DNA from: Sphingobium sp.
GTDB taxonomy: Bacteria; Pseudomonadota; Alphaproteobacteria; Sphingomonadales; Sphingomonadaceae
Direction of reading: 5' to 3'
Assembly (NCBI GenBank): GCA_035196065.1
Contig: CP136575.1
Span: 1,269,001 to 1,333,000 of the forward strand
Length of the DNA stretch: 64,000 nucleotides
This document shows, one piece after another, positions 21,838 through 31,923 of the stretch. Under the pieces are notes generated by a model that saw only the letters and a program-made list of their open reading frames with translations, was not told the DNA's origin and ran no database searches. The position numbers and the translations under genes are program-made. The first letter of the stretch is position 1. Every line of letters starts with the position of its first letter.

Positions 21838-24570
21838 TTATTTTCCCGTGGCTGCATCCAGAAGCTTGTTTTCCAATGTCTTCAGCCGAGCCTTGTTTTC
21901 GATCTTACCGCCGAAAAGGTCAGTCATATAAAATGTATCCACCGCACGTTCGCCATAAGTCGCAATATGGGCGCTGTGCAGCGTCACCTTTGACTGGAAA
22001 AGTGCGAGCGCGAGATTGTTGAGCAGTGCCGGCCGGTCGCCCGCCGACACTTCGATCACCGTAAAACGGTTCGATGCGCGATTATCGATCAGCACTGACG
22101 GGGCGATCTCAAACGCCTCCGCACGCCGCAACGCTATAGGCTTCGCCATAAGACGGGGCGTTAGTTTATCCTTGTTGGCCAGTGCGTCGCCGATTGAATG
22201 GCGCAGCCTCTCAATCTGGCTTGCCTCTTGGAATGGCCGCCCCAAGGGATCCTGAACAAGGAAGTTATCGACCGCGAGGCCATCGGTACTTGTATGAATA
22301 CGCGCGTCAATAATGCTGCCCCCTGCCAGATGAATCGCTCCCGCAATTCGGTAGAAGAGGCCTGGATGGTCTGCAGCTAGCACCGTTATCAGGGTTGCGC
22401 CGCGCTCAGGGTAATAGCAGGCATCAATCGCCAGCTGTTCGCTGTCATTGGAGAGCAGCAACCGCATATTGCGCTCGATGATATCATCCGGTTCAGCAAT
22501 CCAATACGCCTCTGGCATTCTGCGCGCCAACTTGTTGAACCGTTCATCAGAGAGCTGCAAGGCAGATCGGAGAGCAGCTTTCTTCGCATTGATCCGCTCT
22601 TCCCGGCCGCGCTGCTTGTGTCCAAGACGGAGGACTTCCTCGGTTGCCTCGAATAGGTCGGACAGCAGCTGCCGTTTCCAGCTGTTCCAGACGCCTGGAC
22701 CTACGGCGCGGATATCGACTACGGTCAATACGAGCAGCAGTCGAAGCCGCTCAGCCGATGTGACCGTCTGCGCGAAATCCAATATGGTCTTAAAGTCAGA
22801 AAGGTCGCGCTTGAATGCCGTGGCAGACATCAGCAGATGATGGCGCACCAGCCAAGCGACAGTATCGGTTTCCGCAGATGTCAGGCCGAACCGCGGACAA
22901 AGCTGTCGCGCGATATCCGCGCCCAGAATACTGTGATCGCCGCCGCGCCCCTTTGCGATGTCGTGGAGAAGCACTGCTGCATATAGGACCCGTCTGCTGA
23001 CAATCTGTTTGAATATGGCCGTCGACAGCGGGTGATCGGCTTTATGGTCACCGCGCTCTATTTCCGCGAGTAAGCCGATGGCGCGGATCGAATGTTCATC
23101 CACCGTATAGTGATGATACATGTCGAATTGCATCTGCGCCACGACCCTACCGAAATCGGGGACAAAGGCGCCAAATACCGTGGCTTCGTTCATCCACCGC
23201 AGGACAGCTTCAGGGTTGCGCGGCGACGTCAGAATATCGAGAAAAAGCTGATTGGCCCGTTCGCTATTGCGTACTTTGAGTCCGATTAGCCGGGCATCGC
23301 GGCGGGCAATACGCATGGCCTGCGGGTGGATTTCTAACGAATATTGATCTGCGAGATGAAACAGCTCGATCAGTCGAACCGGGTCATCTTGAAAAAACGC
23401 GTCATCCGGCAACGCAAGACGTCCGCGTTCTAGAACGAAACCGTTTAGCTTCCGCGGCCGGCGCGAGAAAGATGGGATAAAACGCCGACCTTTGCGAGCG
23501 AGTGTCTCGTCAAGATGCGCAAGGAAAAGTCCGGTAAGATCGCCAACCGTTTTGGCATTCAGGAAATAGAGCTGCATAAAGCGCTCAACAGCGGAGCGGC
23601 CCTTTCGCGACGCGAAGCGCATGCGTTCCGCCACTTCGCGCTGCAGATCAAAGGTCAGCCGGTCTTCGGCGCGTCCGGCGATATCGTGCATTTGACAGCG
23701 AACTGACCAGAGGAAATTTTCCGCCTTTTCAAATTTCCGATATTCCGCCGCGGTCAGCAGACCGACGTCGACCAATGCGGCTGGCGAACGGACCCGGTGT
23801 ACATATTTGCCAATCCAGTAAAGCGTATGCAGATCGCGTAATCCGCCTTTTCCGTCCTTGATATTGGGTTCGACGACATAGCGGCTATCACCCATCTTTT
23901 TGTGCCTTAGGTCGCGCTCGACCATTTTCTTGGCTACGAAGTCGGCACCCGTCTTCGCGGCGACCTCGTTCCAGAACCGCGCGGCGGCTTCCTCATATAC
24001 ATCGCGGTCGCCCCACACGAAGCGACCCTCCAAAAGCGATGTCCGGATTGTGAGATCCTCGAGCGCCATTTTGACGGTCTCATCGATGGATCGGCTTGAT
24101 TGGCCAACCTTCAGGCCCAAATCCCAAAGCAGATAGAGAATGGCTTCGACGACCTGTTCCGACCATGGCGTGCGCTTGTACGGCGTCACGAAAGCAATAT
24201 CGACGTCGCTATGCGGAGCCATCTCCCCGCGTCCATAACCACCAACAGCCACCACAGCGATGCGTTCCGCCGCAGAGGGATTTGCCACAGGATATGCAAT
24301 CTTCGTTGCATAATCAAAGGCAAGGCGGACGATCTGGTCGATCAAAAATGCTTGATCGCGCGCGCAGCTGCGCCCCTGCGAAGGCTTTTCAACCAAGCGC
24401 CTTCCAATTTCTGCGCGGCCCTTGCGCAGGGCATCTTGCAGCAATTCCAGAAATCGGGCGCGGCGCTCTGCTTCGGGGGCCGCAGCAATTGCATGGGTAA
24501 CGGTTTCGGCCAACAAGTTGCGGTCGATAATGTCGCGCTGACGCACTTTGATACCGGCCGAAGCGTTCAT
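21838..24570 (-). CDS. glnD: [Protein-PII] uridylyltransferase / uridylyl-removing enzyme
   Basis: 910 aa from ATG 24570-24568 (MNASAGIKVRQRDIIDRN); a TTG 24 bp upstream is a less likely start. It senses glutamine and (de)uridylylates PII. The order is a nucleotidyltransferase domain (VGGYGRGEMAPHSDVDIAF, with the metal-binding Asp pair), a linker, an HD phosphohydrolase domain (MYHHYTVDEHSIRAI; ILHDIAKGRGGDHS) and two C-terminal ACT domains (TLITVLAADHPGLFYRIAGAI; FTVIEVSAGDRPALLNNLAL). Full length and intact. No Shine-Dalgarno is visible because a perfect hairpin abuts the start. Confidence 0.97.
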   Translation of the reverse strand: MNASAGIKVRQRDIIDRNLLAETVTHAIAAAPEAERRARFLELLQDALRKGRAEIGRRLVEKPSQGRSCARDQAFLIDQIVRLAFDYATKIAYPVANPSAAERIAVVAVGGYGRGEMAPHSDVDIAFVTPYKRTPWSEQVVEAILYLLWDLGLKVGQSSRSIDETVKMALEDLTIRTSLLEGRFVWGDRDVYEEAAARFWNEVAAKTGADFVAKKMVERDLRHKKMGDSRYVVEPNIKDGKGGLRDLHTLYWIGKYVHRVRSPAALVDVGLLTAAEYRKFEKAENFLWSVRCQMHDIAGRAEDRLTFDLQREVAERMRFASRKGRSAVERFMQLYFLNAKTVGDLTGLFLAHLDETLARKGRRFIPSFSRRPRKLNGFVLERGRLALPDDAFFQDDPVRLIELFHLADQYSLEIHPQAMRIARRDARLIGLKVRNSERANQLFLDILTSPRNPEAVLRWMNEATVFGAFVPDFGRVVAQMQFDMYHHYTVDEHSIRAIGLLAEIERGDHKADHPLSTAIFKQIVSRRVLYAAVLLHDIAKGRGGDHSILGADIARQLCPRFGLTSAETDTVAWLVRHHLLMSATAFKRDLSDFKTILDFAQTVTSAERLRLLLVLTVVDIRAVGPGVWNSWKRQLLSDLFEATEEVLRLGHKQRGREERINAKKAALRSALQLSDERFNKLARRMPEAYWIAEPDDIIERNMRLLLSNDSEQLAIDACYYPERGATLITVLAADHPGLFYRIAGAIHLAGGSIIDARIHTSTDGLAVDNFLVQDPLGRPFQEASQIERLRHSIGDALANKDKLTPRLMAKPIALRRAEAFEIAPSVLIDNRASNRFTVIEVSAGDRPALLNNLALALFQSKVTLHSAHIATYGERAVDTFYMTDLFGGKIENKARLKTLENKLLDAATGK

Positions 24571-24597
24571 GGGTTGCCATCTAGTCGATGGCAACCC
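24571..24597 (-). promoter_or_regulatory. Perfect 11-bp hairpin directly upstream of the glnD start codon
   Basis: GGGTTGCCATC (24571-24581) and GATGGCAACCC (24587-24597) are perfect inverted repeats around a 5-nt loop. They lie between the acyl-CoA synthetase stop (24610) and the glnD ATG at 24570. In the transcript the stem would end at the base before the AUG, so it could block ribosome access or be an operator site. There is no T-run. Confidence 0.6.
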
Positions 24598-24609
24598 GTT
24601 GCGAAAGGT

Positions 24610-26316
24610 TCAATATTCAAGCTCTTTCGCTTTCGCGTTATATTCCCTGCGCAATGTCACGCGGTCGATCTTTTGCGTTCCAAGCCTCGGCAGCGGTTCG
24701 TGTACACGCCAGAAATGGACCGGTACTTTGAACGGCGCGAGTTTCGCTTGCAGAAATGCTTTCAGTTCGTCGGGTGAAAGGTCCATTCCCGTTTTGGTGA
24801 AATAGACCAATCCCGGCACCTCGCCATAACGGTCGTCGGCAATGCCGAACACGGAGAGTTCGGCAATCGCAGCATGTTCATAGGCTGCTGCTTCGACTTC
24901 AGGGCAGCTGATGTTTTCGCCGCCACGGATGATGATGTCCTTCTTGCGGTCGACGATATACAGGTAGCCGTCCTCGTCCAGATAGCCGATGTCCCCCGTG
25001 CGAAAATAGCCATCGGATGTAAAGGCCGCCGCAGTCGCTGCCTCATTTTCCCAATAACCATTGAAGTTTGCGATGGTGCGAAGGCAAACCTCACCTCGTT
25101 CACCCTGCGGCATCTTGTTACCGGCATCGTCAAGAATTGCCAGATCGACAAGAGGTTTGGTTGCCGGGCCGGTGCTGTCGGGCTTGGCAAGATAGTTTTC
25201 GGTGAAGTTGCCGCAGCCCACACCGTTCGTCTCGGTAAGGCCATAGCCTAGCAGCGGGAAGCTCCACTCCATCTCTTGTTTGATCCGCTTCACATGCTCG
25301 ACGGGGCGCGGCGCGCCGCCGGCGGCAAATGCGGTGCAAGAGGTCAGGTCATATTTCAACCGGTTCGGATGGGTCGCGATTTCGATACTCATCAAAGGCA
25401 CGCCGACAAAATAGGTGATTTTTTCCTTTTCTATGAGTTGCATGGCATGTTCCGCATCCCATTTGGGCATCATCACTAGCTTGCGGCCGATAACGAAGCT
25501 TTGCAGCAACACGGGTACAGCCGCAGTAACGTGGAAGAGTGGTACGTTAAGCAGCGTGGATGGCTGCATCGTCGGGCCGTTGCCCATCGCAGTCATGATT
25601 TCAAAAAAGACGAGCGTCTGGCCCACATAGCTCATTGCGCCTTGAACAACGGCACGATGATCGGACCATGCGCCCTTGGACTGACCGGTAGAGCCCGACG
25701 TGTAGAGGATGGTCGCAGCGTCGAGTGGATCAAGCGCCGACAATTCGGTATTCGCATCGCCGCCTTTTTCCATCAGCACTGAAAGCCCTTCAAGCGGCAG
25801 CTTGTCATGCTCGAACAGCAGCAGTTCTGCGCCGCCAATGTCCTCGCCTTCAAGACGAGCGGCGCGTTGCGCATCGGTGAGCACATAACGGCATCCGACC
25901 ATACGGATGCCTTCCGCCAGTTCCCCACCTTGCCACCATCCGTTGAGAAGCGTCGCAACGCCGCCGGCCATGATTACGGCCATATAGGCGATGATCCAAT
26001 TGGCTGAATTACGGGCTGCTATGCCCACCCTGTCGCCTACCTGCAGGCCATGGCCTTGAACCAGGCCGCCGGCTAGCGCGCGCGCTGCGCTATGGCTTTC
26101 GGCAAAAGTCAGGCGAATATCGCCATCGACCAGAAATTCCTTGTCGGCGTTCAATGCGCAAAACATTTGAAAATAGTCACGCAGATTGGCCGGGGCCTTT
26201 GCAAGCATGGGCAATTGCTGACCGAATTTTTCGGCATGGGTAACCGACAAGGGGCCATCATTCTCCATCAGCCGCGCTACGGTGGCATCAATGGCTTGGT
26301 CTAGGGCAGTGGGCAT
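24610..26316 (-). CDS. Acyl-CoA synthetase (AMP-forming, class I adenylate-forming enzyme)
   Basis: 568 aa from ATG 26316-26314 (MPTALDQAIDATVARL), with AAGGAG before it; the longer upstream frame is not credible. It activates a carboxylic acid with ATP and CoA. Adenylation motifs: YTSGSTGQSKG (P-loop), LLGYGLTETNGVG, FRTGDIGYLDEDGYLYIVDRKKDIIIRGGENI and the C-terminal Lys in LPRLGTQKIDR. The chain-length preference cannot be read. It lies upstream of glnD on the same strand, 39 bp apart. Confidence 0.92.
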   Translation of the reverse strand: MPTALDQAIDATVARLMENDGPLSVTHAEKFGQQLPMLAKAPANLRDYFQMFCALNADKEFLVDGDIRLTFAESHSAARALAGGLVQGHGLQVGDRVGIAARNSANWIIAYMAVIMAGGVATLLNGWWQGGELAEGIRMVGCRYVLTDAQRAARLEGEDIGGAELLLFEHDKLPLEGLSVLMEKGGDANTELSALDPLDAATILYTSGSTGQSKGAWSDHRAVVQGAMSYVGQTLVFFEIMTAMGNGPTMQPSTLLNVPLFHVTAAVPVLLQSFVIGRKLVMMPKWDAEHAMQLIEKEKITYFVGVPLMSIEIATHPNRLKYDLTSCTAFAAGGAPRPVEHVKRIKQEMEWSFPLLGYGLTETNGVGCGNFTENYLAKPDSTGPATKPLVDLAILDDAGNKMPQGERGEVCLRTIANFNGYWENEAATAAAFTSDGYFRTGDIGYLDEDGYLYIVDRKKDIIIRGGENISCPEVEAAAYEHAAIAELSVFGIADDRYGEVPGLVYFTKTGMDLSPDELKAFLQAKLAPFKVPVHFWRVHEPLPRLGTQKIDRVTLRREYNAKAKELEY

Positions 26317-26391
26317 GTCAGACTCTCCTTTATTCTTTTTTATGCCGCCTATGTGGCTATATAGGGACGCAAATCCAAGAGGGGATATATC

Positions 26392-27261
26392 TTGATAATT
26401 GCATCTGTCGCCGCGTCTGCAGGCGAGTATCTTCGCTATACCGATCTGGGCATTGGCCCGGTGGCGCTCGACATCGGTTTTTTCCAGATAAAATGGTATT
26501 CGCTGGGGTATCTCTTCGGCATCCTTCTGGGTTACTGGCTGTTGTTGAAGCTGATCCGCAAGCCTGGTTCGCCGATGTCGCGCCAGCATGCCGATGATAT
26601 GATCCTCTACGCAACGCTCGGAATCATCTTAGGCGGGCGGCTCGGATATGTGCTTTTTTACCAGCCCGGAATGCTGGCAACACCGCTGGAGGTGTTGAAG
26701 CTATGGGAAGGTGGCATGTCGTTGCACGGCGGTACGCTCGGTACGCTGTTTGCCATCTGGTTGATGGCGCGCGCGAACAACCTCTCCTTCCTGCGCGTGT
26801 GCGATTATATCGCATGCTGCGTTCCTTTCGGGCTGTTCTTGGTGCGCCTAGCGAACTTCGCCAACAGCGAATTGTGGGGCCGTCCTACCGACGTCAGTTG
26901 GGGGATGATCTTCCCCAATGGCGGCGATGTGGCGCGCCATCCGAGCCAGCTTTATGAAGCAGGTGCCGAAGGACTGCTAATGGCGATCATTTTGTGGTTC
27001 ATGTTCTGGAAGACTGACGCACGTTACAAGCCGGGCCTACTTTTCGGGTCTGCAGCGCTCATTTACGGTGTCTCCCGCTTCGTAATCGAGTATTTCCGCG
27101 AACCTGATGCCCATCTGCAACATTTGGTTGAACAAACCGGGCTTAGCATGGGTCAGTACCTGACCATGCCGATGATCATTGTCGGACTTTATCTGGTGTT
27201 GACTGCTGCCGGTCGGCGGCAACGGGTTGAGCCTGTTGCCGGACCGAACAGTGTCGTCTGA
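26392..27261 (+). CDS. lgt: Prolipoprotein diacylglyceryl transferase
   Basis: 289 aa starting at TTG 26392 (GAGGGG just upstream); no ATG fits before the conserved region. This inner-membrane enzyme puts diacylglycerol on the lipobox Cys. Seven membrane segments; conserved [28 protein letters not shown], the signature [29 protein letters not shown], and [12 protein letters not shown]. Its downstream neighbour methyltransferase overlaps it by 11 bp, an order common in alphaproteobacteria. Confidence 0.96.
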   Translation: MIIASVAASAGEYLRYTDLGIGPVALDIGFFQIKWYSLGYLFGILLGYWLLLKLIRKPGSPMSRQHADDMILYATLGIILGGRLGYVLFYQPGMLATPLEVLKLWEGGMSLHGGTLGTLFAIWLMARANNLSFLRVCDYIACCVPFGLFLVRLANFANSELWGRPTDVSWGMIFPNGGDVARHPSQLYEAGAEGLLMAIILWFMFWKTDARYKPGLLFGSAALIYGVSRFVIEYFREPDAHLQHLVEQTGLSMGQYLTMPMIIVGLYLVLTAAGRRQRVEPVAGPNSVV

Positions 27262-28327
27262 AACCAACCATCTGGCAGCGCAATTGGCTCGCCAGATTGA
27301 AAGTGGCGGCCCGATCAGTGTGCAGGAATTCATGCGTGTCGCCAACGCCGCTTATTATGGCCGGGGCGATGTGTTCGGCGCGCAAGGCGATTTCATCACT
27401 GCGCCCGAGATCAGCCAGATGTTTGGCGAACTGGTTGGACTATGGCTTGCTGATATCTGGTTGCGCTGGGGCAAGCCGGGCCGGGCCTATTATGTCGAAC
27501 TTGGCCCGGGGCGAGGGACGCTAGCGGCCGATGCCCTGCGGACAACGCGCACATTCGGTTTTGAGCCTTCGCCGGTTTTTGTCGAGCAGAGCGCTGCGCT
27601 GCGCGCGCTGCAGTCCGAAAAGATAGCCGGTGTCGAATTTGCACCCTCGCTCGATGACCTTCCAGAGGACGGCCCGCTCTTTATTGTCGCCAATGAATTT
27701 TTCGATGCGTTGCCGGTGCAACAACTGGTTTGCACACATGCCGGATGGCGTGAGCGGGTAGTCATCCGCGACCGGGGAGAGAGGTTTGCGGCAGTGCCCG
27801 GTTCCCAGCCGATGGATCATTTGGTGCCTCCCGATTTCCGCAATACCTCCAGCCCGAGCATCTATGAAACCTGCCCTGACGCCGGTGGGATCATGTATGA
27901 GCTGTCGGGCCGATTGGCGGTACAGGGCGGAGCCATGCTGGTAGTCGATTATGGCTATAGTTTGCCGGGACTGGGAGACACGCTTCAGGCGGTCAAAAGC
28001 CACAAATTTGCCGATCCGTTCGAAAATCCGGGCGAGCATGATCTGACCGCGCATGTCAATTTTCTCGAGCTCGCCAACATTGCTAGGATACGCGGGCTTC
28101 GTGTTAGCGGTCCTGTACAGCAGGGCGAGTGGTTGGTGTCACTGGGTATTGATGCGCGCACTGCGGCATTAGCCAGATCCGTTCCTGATCGGGAAGAAGA
28201 GTTGCGGGCCGCGCGGCACCGGCTTGTCGACTCATCGGAAATGGGCGGTTTGTTTAAGGTGCTCGCCGTCTCGTCTGCAGAAAGCCCGCCACCAGCGGGC
28301 TTTGCGCCGTCAAAGGTTGTCAGTTAG
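27251..28327 (+). CDS. Class I SAM-dependent methyltransferase (NDUFAF7/MidA, DUF185 family)
   Basis: 358 aa from GTG 27251 inside the lgt 3' end. It matches the family of the mitochondrial complex I assembly arginine methyltransferase NDUFAF7. Motifs: [42 protein letters not shown] motif [34 protein letters not shown], and [19 protein letters not shown] role in complex I methylation in this organism is inference. The end overlaps the convergent lipoprotein gene by 8 bp. Confidence 0.92.
   Translation: MSSETNHLAAQLARQIESGGPISVQEFMRVANAAYYGRGDVFGAQGDFITAPEISQMFGELVGLWLADIWLRWGKPGRAYYVELGPGRGTLAADALRTTRTFGFEPSPVFVEQSAALRALQSEKIAGVEFAPSLDDLPEDGPLFIVANEFFDALPVQQLVCTHAGWRERVVIRDRGERFAAVPGSQPMDHLVPPDFRNTSSPSIYETCPDAGGIMYELSGRLAVQGGAMLVVDYGYSLPGLGDTLQAVKSHKFADPFENPGEHDLTAHVNFLELANIARIRGLRVSGPVQQGEWLVSLGIDARTAALARSVPDREEELRAARHRLVDSSEMGGLFKVLAVSSAESPPPAGFAPSKVVS
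28281..28303. terminator. Bidirectional terminator hairpin within the methyltransferase 3' end
   Basis: AAAGCCCGC (28281-28289), loop CACCA, GCGGGCTTT (28295-28303): a perfect 9-bp stem. It lies inside the coding end of the methyltransferase and 17 bp past the stop of the convergent lipoprotein gene, so it can serve both directions. The T-run is short (3). Confidence 0.6.
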
Positions 28328-28931
28328 CGATAACCCAGTCGGCAATTTCCAGCGCAAGCTGGTTTGCGGCTTGGTTCAATGCAACCCCTGCGTTACGGGC
28401 ATCGACCTTGGTGACCGGAACGCGCACTTCAAAACGTCGCTTGATGATCGGGGTTCCTCTGCTCGAGCGAACTGCGTCGAAGCTTGCTACTGCCTCCATC
28501 GTTGCAGCATCAATTCCGAACTCCAAAAGCTGCCCGGACAGAGAACTGTCGGCGCGGCCTGCAGATTCGTTTTCGGTCAATATCAATCGAGGGCTGCGGG
28601 CGGACAGCGTTTCCGTGACGAGCTGTTGTATCAAAACGGTGGGTTTGTCAGACCAGATTGCGTCTTTCAGGTAGGCGATGTTGCTGACATCGACTTGAAC
28701 GGCAACCCGATTGGTATCAAGCTTTCTTGGCGCTTCCGGCGCCATGATGACCAGCGCATCTTTCACTTCGCCGCTTTTCACGTTGCCGGCGGAAACGACG
28801 AAATCGGCTTTCAGCACCAGCATTGTTGGCGGCGCGTCAGTCCCGAAGCTGACACAACCCGAAAGCAGCACAAGGGGAGCAACCAACACTGCCTTTCGGA
28901 TCAACGCAAAACCCATTGTCTGTCCGGTCAT
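28320..28931 (-). CDS. ABC-type transport auxiliary lipoprotein (Mla/Pqi-associated)
   Basis: 203 aa from ATG 28931, overlapping the MlaD-like stop (an ATG 3 bp earlier is also possible). Signal peptide with lipobox (LVLLSGC). The body follows the ABC_trans_aux family (RVAVQVDVSNIAYLKDAIWSDKPTVLIQQLVTETL; NQAANQLALEIADWV). The partners are encoded upstream; it may bridge the MCE protein to the outer membrane. Confidence 0.88.
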   Translation of the reverse strand: MTGQTMGFALIRKAVLVAPLVLLSGCVSFGTDAPPTMLVLKADFVVSAGNVKSGEVKDALVIMAPEAPRKLDTNRVAVQVDVSNIAYLKDAIWSDKPTVLIQQLVTETLSARSPRLILTENESAGRADSSLSGQLLEFGIDAATMEAVASFDAVRSSRGTPIIKRRFEVRVPVTKVDARNAGVALNQAANQLALEIADWVIAN

Positions 28932-29905
28932 CATTTGCTTCTCCCCGGTTCATAGTCCGGAAGTTTCGGGGTTGAAATCAATCCCCCCACGCCTTGCTGA
29001 TCCAACCGGTCGGTAACCGACTGCAGTGATGTCGAGAGTCGCCGCAAATCGCGCGCCAATTGGTTGATTTCCGGAAGCGTCTGGGCGTTCAGCGTTTCGA
29101 GTGCAGGGCTGGCGCTGTTGAGTGAGGTTTCCAGTGCAGTGAGGCTGCCATTGGCGGAGCGCAGCGTCTTGCGCAATTCGGTCAACATCGGGCGACCTTC
29201 GCTATCGAGCAGGCTGTTTGCGTTAGCGGACAATGCGCTCAGTTGTTCAGCGGCCTGACCCGCCTTGGCGAGGGTCGCTCGCGATTCTACAATCGCTGCC
29301 TGAAGATCTGGCGCCTGCATCGCTAGCGATCCAGATAGCGATTCGACATTGTTCAAGATCTGCTCGATCGATTGCTGATTTTTGTCGGACAGCACAGTGT
29401 TGAGGCGTTCCGTGAGTGTCGACAGCCTTTCGATCAACAGCGGAGCATTGTTCAATAACTCGCCCAACGGGCCAGGCTTTGTCGGAATGACGGGCCGGCC
29501 AGCTGGGCAGGCGCTTCTGGGATTTTCCTTGGGGCATCCTATCGGCGGCGCATTCTTCACGGCCCCGTCGAGCTGGATTTCGGACACCCCTGTGAAGCCC
29601 ACGCCGCTGATTGTTGCGGTGGTACCCTGCAAAATGGCCGTATCAGAATTGATTGAAATGCGCACACGGACAAAATCCGGATCAGGCCGCCACAGCTTGA
29701 TGTCCCTCACCTCACCTACGGGAACACCGGCAAAGGTGACCGCAGATCCTTTGGCAATGCCGTTGACTGACTGCTGGAAAAACACGTCATACTCGACTTT
29801 GTTTCCGTCGCTGAAACGCGAAAGCCACACTGTAAAACCTGCCAGAACCAGCAGGAGGATCAGCGTAACCGCGCCCACGAGCACATAATTAGAACGGGTT
29901 TCCAT
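28931..29905 (-). CDS. MCE-domain protein MlaD-like (phospholipid transport)
   Basis: 324 aa from ATG 29905 (METRSNYVLVGAVTLILLLVLAGFTVWLSRF), one N-terminal transmembrane segment. A single MCE domain follows (YDVFFQQSVNGIAKGSAVTFAGVPVGEVRDIKLWRPDPDFVRVRISI), with the typical VGEV motif. The C-terminal 190 residues are long amphipathic helices (many SLTERL/NNVESL-type repeats), longer than in enteric MlaD and suited to forming a periplasmic tunnel. It sits 54 bp behind the ATPase gene and overlaps the lipoprotein gene. Confidence 0.93.
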   Translation of the reverse strand: METRSNYVLVGAVTLILLLVLAGFTVWLSRFSDGNKVEYDVFFQQSVNGIAKGSAVTFAGVPVGEVRDIKLWRPDPDFVRVRISINSDTAILQGTTATISGVGFTGVSEIQLDGAVKNAPPIGCPKENPRSACPAGRPVIPTKPGPLGELLNNAPLLIERLSTLTERLNTVLSDKNQQSIEQILNNVESLSGSLAMQAPDLQAAIVESRATLAKAGQAAEQLSALSANANSLLDSEGRPMLTELRKTLRSANGSLTALETSLNSASPALETLNAQTLPEINQLARDLRRLSTSLQSVTDRLDQQGVGGLISTPKLPDYEPGRSK

Positions 29906-29959
29906 CGCTCGTCTTATGGCCTCCCTGAACTGGGCTTGTCCATTGGCTATTTCGGCCAA

Positions 29960-30742
29960 TCATGTGTGTTGATGCCCCAGCTTTGCCGCACGGCCGCGCG
30001 GGCCGGAGAAATACTCCCGAATCCAGGGGTGATCGGTTGCCAGCAATTCGTCGATTTTGCCGATGGCGATGATCCTCTGATCGGCGATTACGGCAACGCG
30101 GTCGCAAATGGCGTAAAGCGTATCAAGATCGTGTGTGATCAGAAACACTGTCAGGCTGAGTGTTTCCTGCAATTCCTTTGTCAACTCGTCGAATTTAGAT
30201 GCGCCGATCGGATCTAGGCCAGCGGTGGGCTCATCAAGGAACAGCAATTCGGGGTCCATCGCGAGCGCCCGCGCCAAACCTGCCCGCTTCTTCATACCGC
30301 CCGATAGCTCGGACGGATATTTATGCGCAGCCTCTGGCGGCAAGCCACTGAGATAAATCTTGTACCGCGCAATCTCGTCCAGCAAGGCATCGCTGAAATC
30401 TGGATAATATTCGCGCAGCGGCACCTGCACATTTTCCGCGACGGTGAGCGTGGAAAACAACGCACCTCCCTGGAACATGACGCCCCAGCGCCGGCGCACC
30501 TCCAGCGCTTCATCCTCTTCCTTGCCGCGCATTGACGTGCCCAACACTTCAATTTCCCCAGCCTCGGGCTCTTGCAGGCCGATGATCGCGCGCATCAGAA
30601 CCGACTTTCCTGTCCCCGATCCTCCGACAACACCCAGTATTTCGCCCGGGCGAACATCGAGGTTGAGATTGTCGTGGATCACCTGCGAGCCAAAGGCTGT
30701 GCGCAGGCCGCGAACGGAAATGACGGGGGCGGCGTCGGGCAT
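29960..30742 (-). CDS. ABC transporter ATP-binding protein MlaF-like
   Basis: 260 aa from ATG 30742. Walker A GGSGTGKSVL, Q-loop VMFQGGALFSTLTV, signature LSGGMKKRAGLARAL, Walker B LLFLDEPTAGLD and the H-loop His in FLITHDLDTLY. The GGMKKR signature variant is typical of MlaF. Its start overlaps the stop of the permease gene, indicating coupled translation. It powers phospholipid movement between membranes. Confidence 0.94.
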   Translation of the reverse strand: MPDAAPVISVRGLRTAFGSQVIHDNLNLDVRPGEILGVVGGSGTGKSVLMRAIIGLQEPEAGEIEVLGTSMRGKEEDEALEVRRRWGVMFQGGALFSTLTVAENVQVPLREYYPDFSDALLDEIARYKIYLSGLPPEAAHKYPSELSGGMKKRAGLARALAMDPELLFLDEPTAGLDPIGASKFDELTKELQETLSLTVFLITHDLDTLYAICDRVAVIADQRIIAIGKIDELLATDHPWIREYFSGPRGRAAKLGHQHT

Positions 30743-31854
30743 CAATTCCAGCCAATCTCAGTGAAGAATACGGCGAAGAAGGCATCGAGGACGATAACAA
30801 GAAAGATTGCCTGAACGACCGCAGAGGTTGTCTTCCTACCAACCTCCTCTGAATTGCCGTGTACGCGCATCCCCTGAAAACATCCTGCCATCGCAATGAT
30901 CGCGCCAAACACCGGCGCCTTGACCATGCCGACGTAAAAATCGGTGATTGGTGTCACTTCGCGAATGCGTTCAATGAAGGTCGCAGGCGGGATATCCAGC
31001 GACACCCAGCACAGCAGGCCGCCACCAGCGATAGCGACCAGCGATGCATAAATCCCCAGCAGCGGCATCATGATGACCGTCGCAATGATCCGCGGTATGA
31101 CCAGTGCTTCGACCGGGACTACGCCGATTGTCCGCATGGCATCGACTTCCTCGGTGATTTTCATCGTCCCGATCTGGGCAGCAAATGCCGAACCCGAACG
31201 GCCTGCGACCATGATCGCCGTCATCAGCACGCCCAGTTCGCGCAGCGTCAGTCGTCCGATCAGATTGACTGTCCAGACCTCCGCGCCGAATTGCCGCAAC
31301 TGGACGGCCCCCTGTTGTGCGATCACGATTCCGATCAGAAAGCTCATAAGGCCAACAATGCCGAGCGCGCGGACGCCGACCGAATCGAAATGCTGCACCA
31401 CTGAATGAAAGCGCAAACGGCGAGGGTGCAAGATCAGGTTGAAAATGGCTTTCACGCATTGCCCGATAAAGCCGATAAACTCGATAAAGGTCCGGAAAAT
31501 ATCAACAGTTGCTAGGCCGACATCGTTCAATAGGCGATAGAAGGGCGGCAGTTGCGATGCCGCCGGCGCGGGTGCAGAATCGCTACCGCTAACTGCCTCG
31601 ATCAGCCGATGTGCATCACTATGAGCGCCCGTAATTGTCCCGTCATGATTGCGTGCGGTGCGGTAGATCAGCCATGCGCCAACCGTGTCGATATGTTCGA
31701 CGGCAGAGATATCGATTTGCGAAACTGGGCCAGATATCTGCCGCAACTGATTGTCGATGTCGGCAATATGCGCAATTGTCAGCGTTCCTTCGAGGCGAAG
31801 TTGCAGCGTCCCGTCGGGCCGTGTTTCTTCGATCAGCTTCGCAAATTCCTCCAT
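30742..31854 (-). CDS. MlaE-family permease with N-terminal STAS domain
   Basis: 370 aa. The N-terminal 95 residues are STAS-like (LQLRLEGTLTIAHIADIDNQL; VSQIDISAVEHIDTVGAWLI); in enteric bacteria the corresponding STAS protein, MlaB, is a separate polypeptide. The remainder is a MlaE permease with five membrane segments and family motifs (LIGIVIAQQGAVQLRQFGA; AIMVAGRSGSAFAAQIGTMKITEEVDAMRTIG). First gene of the mlaEFD-lipoprotein operon. Confidence 0.94.
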   Translation of the reverse strand: MEEFAKLIEETRPDGTLQLRLEGTLTIAHIADIDNQLRQISGPVSQIDISAVEHIDTVGAWLIYRTARNHDGTITGAHSDAHRLIEAVSGSDSAPAPAASQLPPFYRLLNDVGLATVDIFRTFIEFIGFIGQCVKAIFNLILHPRRLRFHSVVQHFDSVGVRALGIVGLMSFLIGIVIAQQGAVQLRQFGAEVWTVNLIGRLTLRELGVLMTAIMVAGRSGSAFAAQIGTMKITEEVDAMRTIGVVPVEALVIPRIIATVIMMPLLGIYASLVAIAGGGLLCWVSLDIPPATFIERIREVTPITDFYVGMVKAPVFGAIIAMAGCFQGMRVHGNSEEVGRKTTSAVVQAIFLVIVLDAFFAVFFTEIGWN

Positions 31855-31923
31855 ATACCGATAATTGGCTCATTCCTGCCCGCATAACAAGCGTCAACAC
31901 TTTGCAAATTTTTGTGTGCCGTT

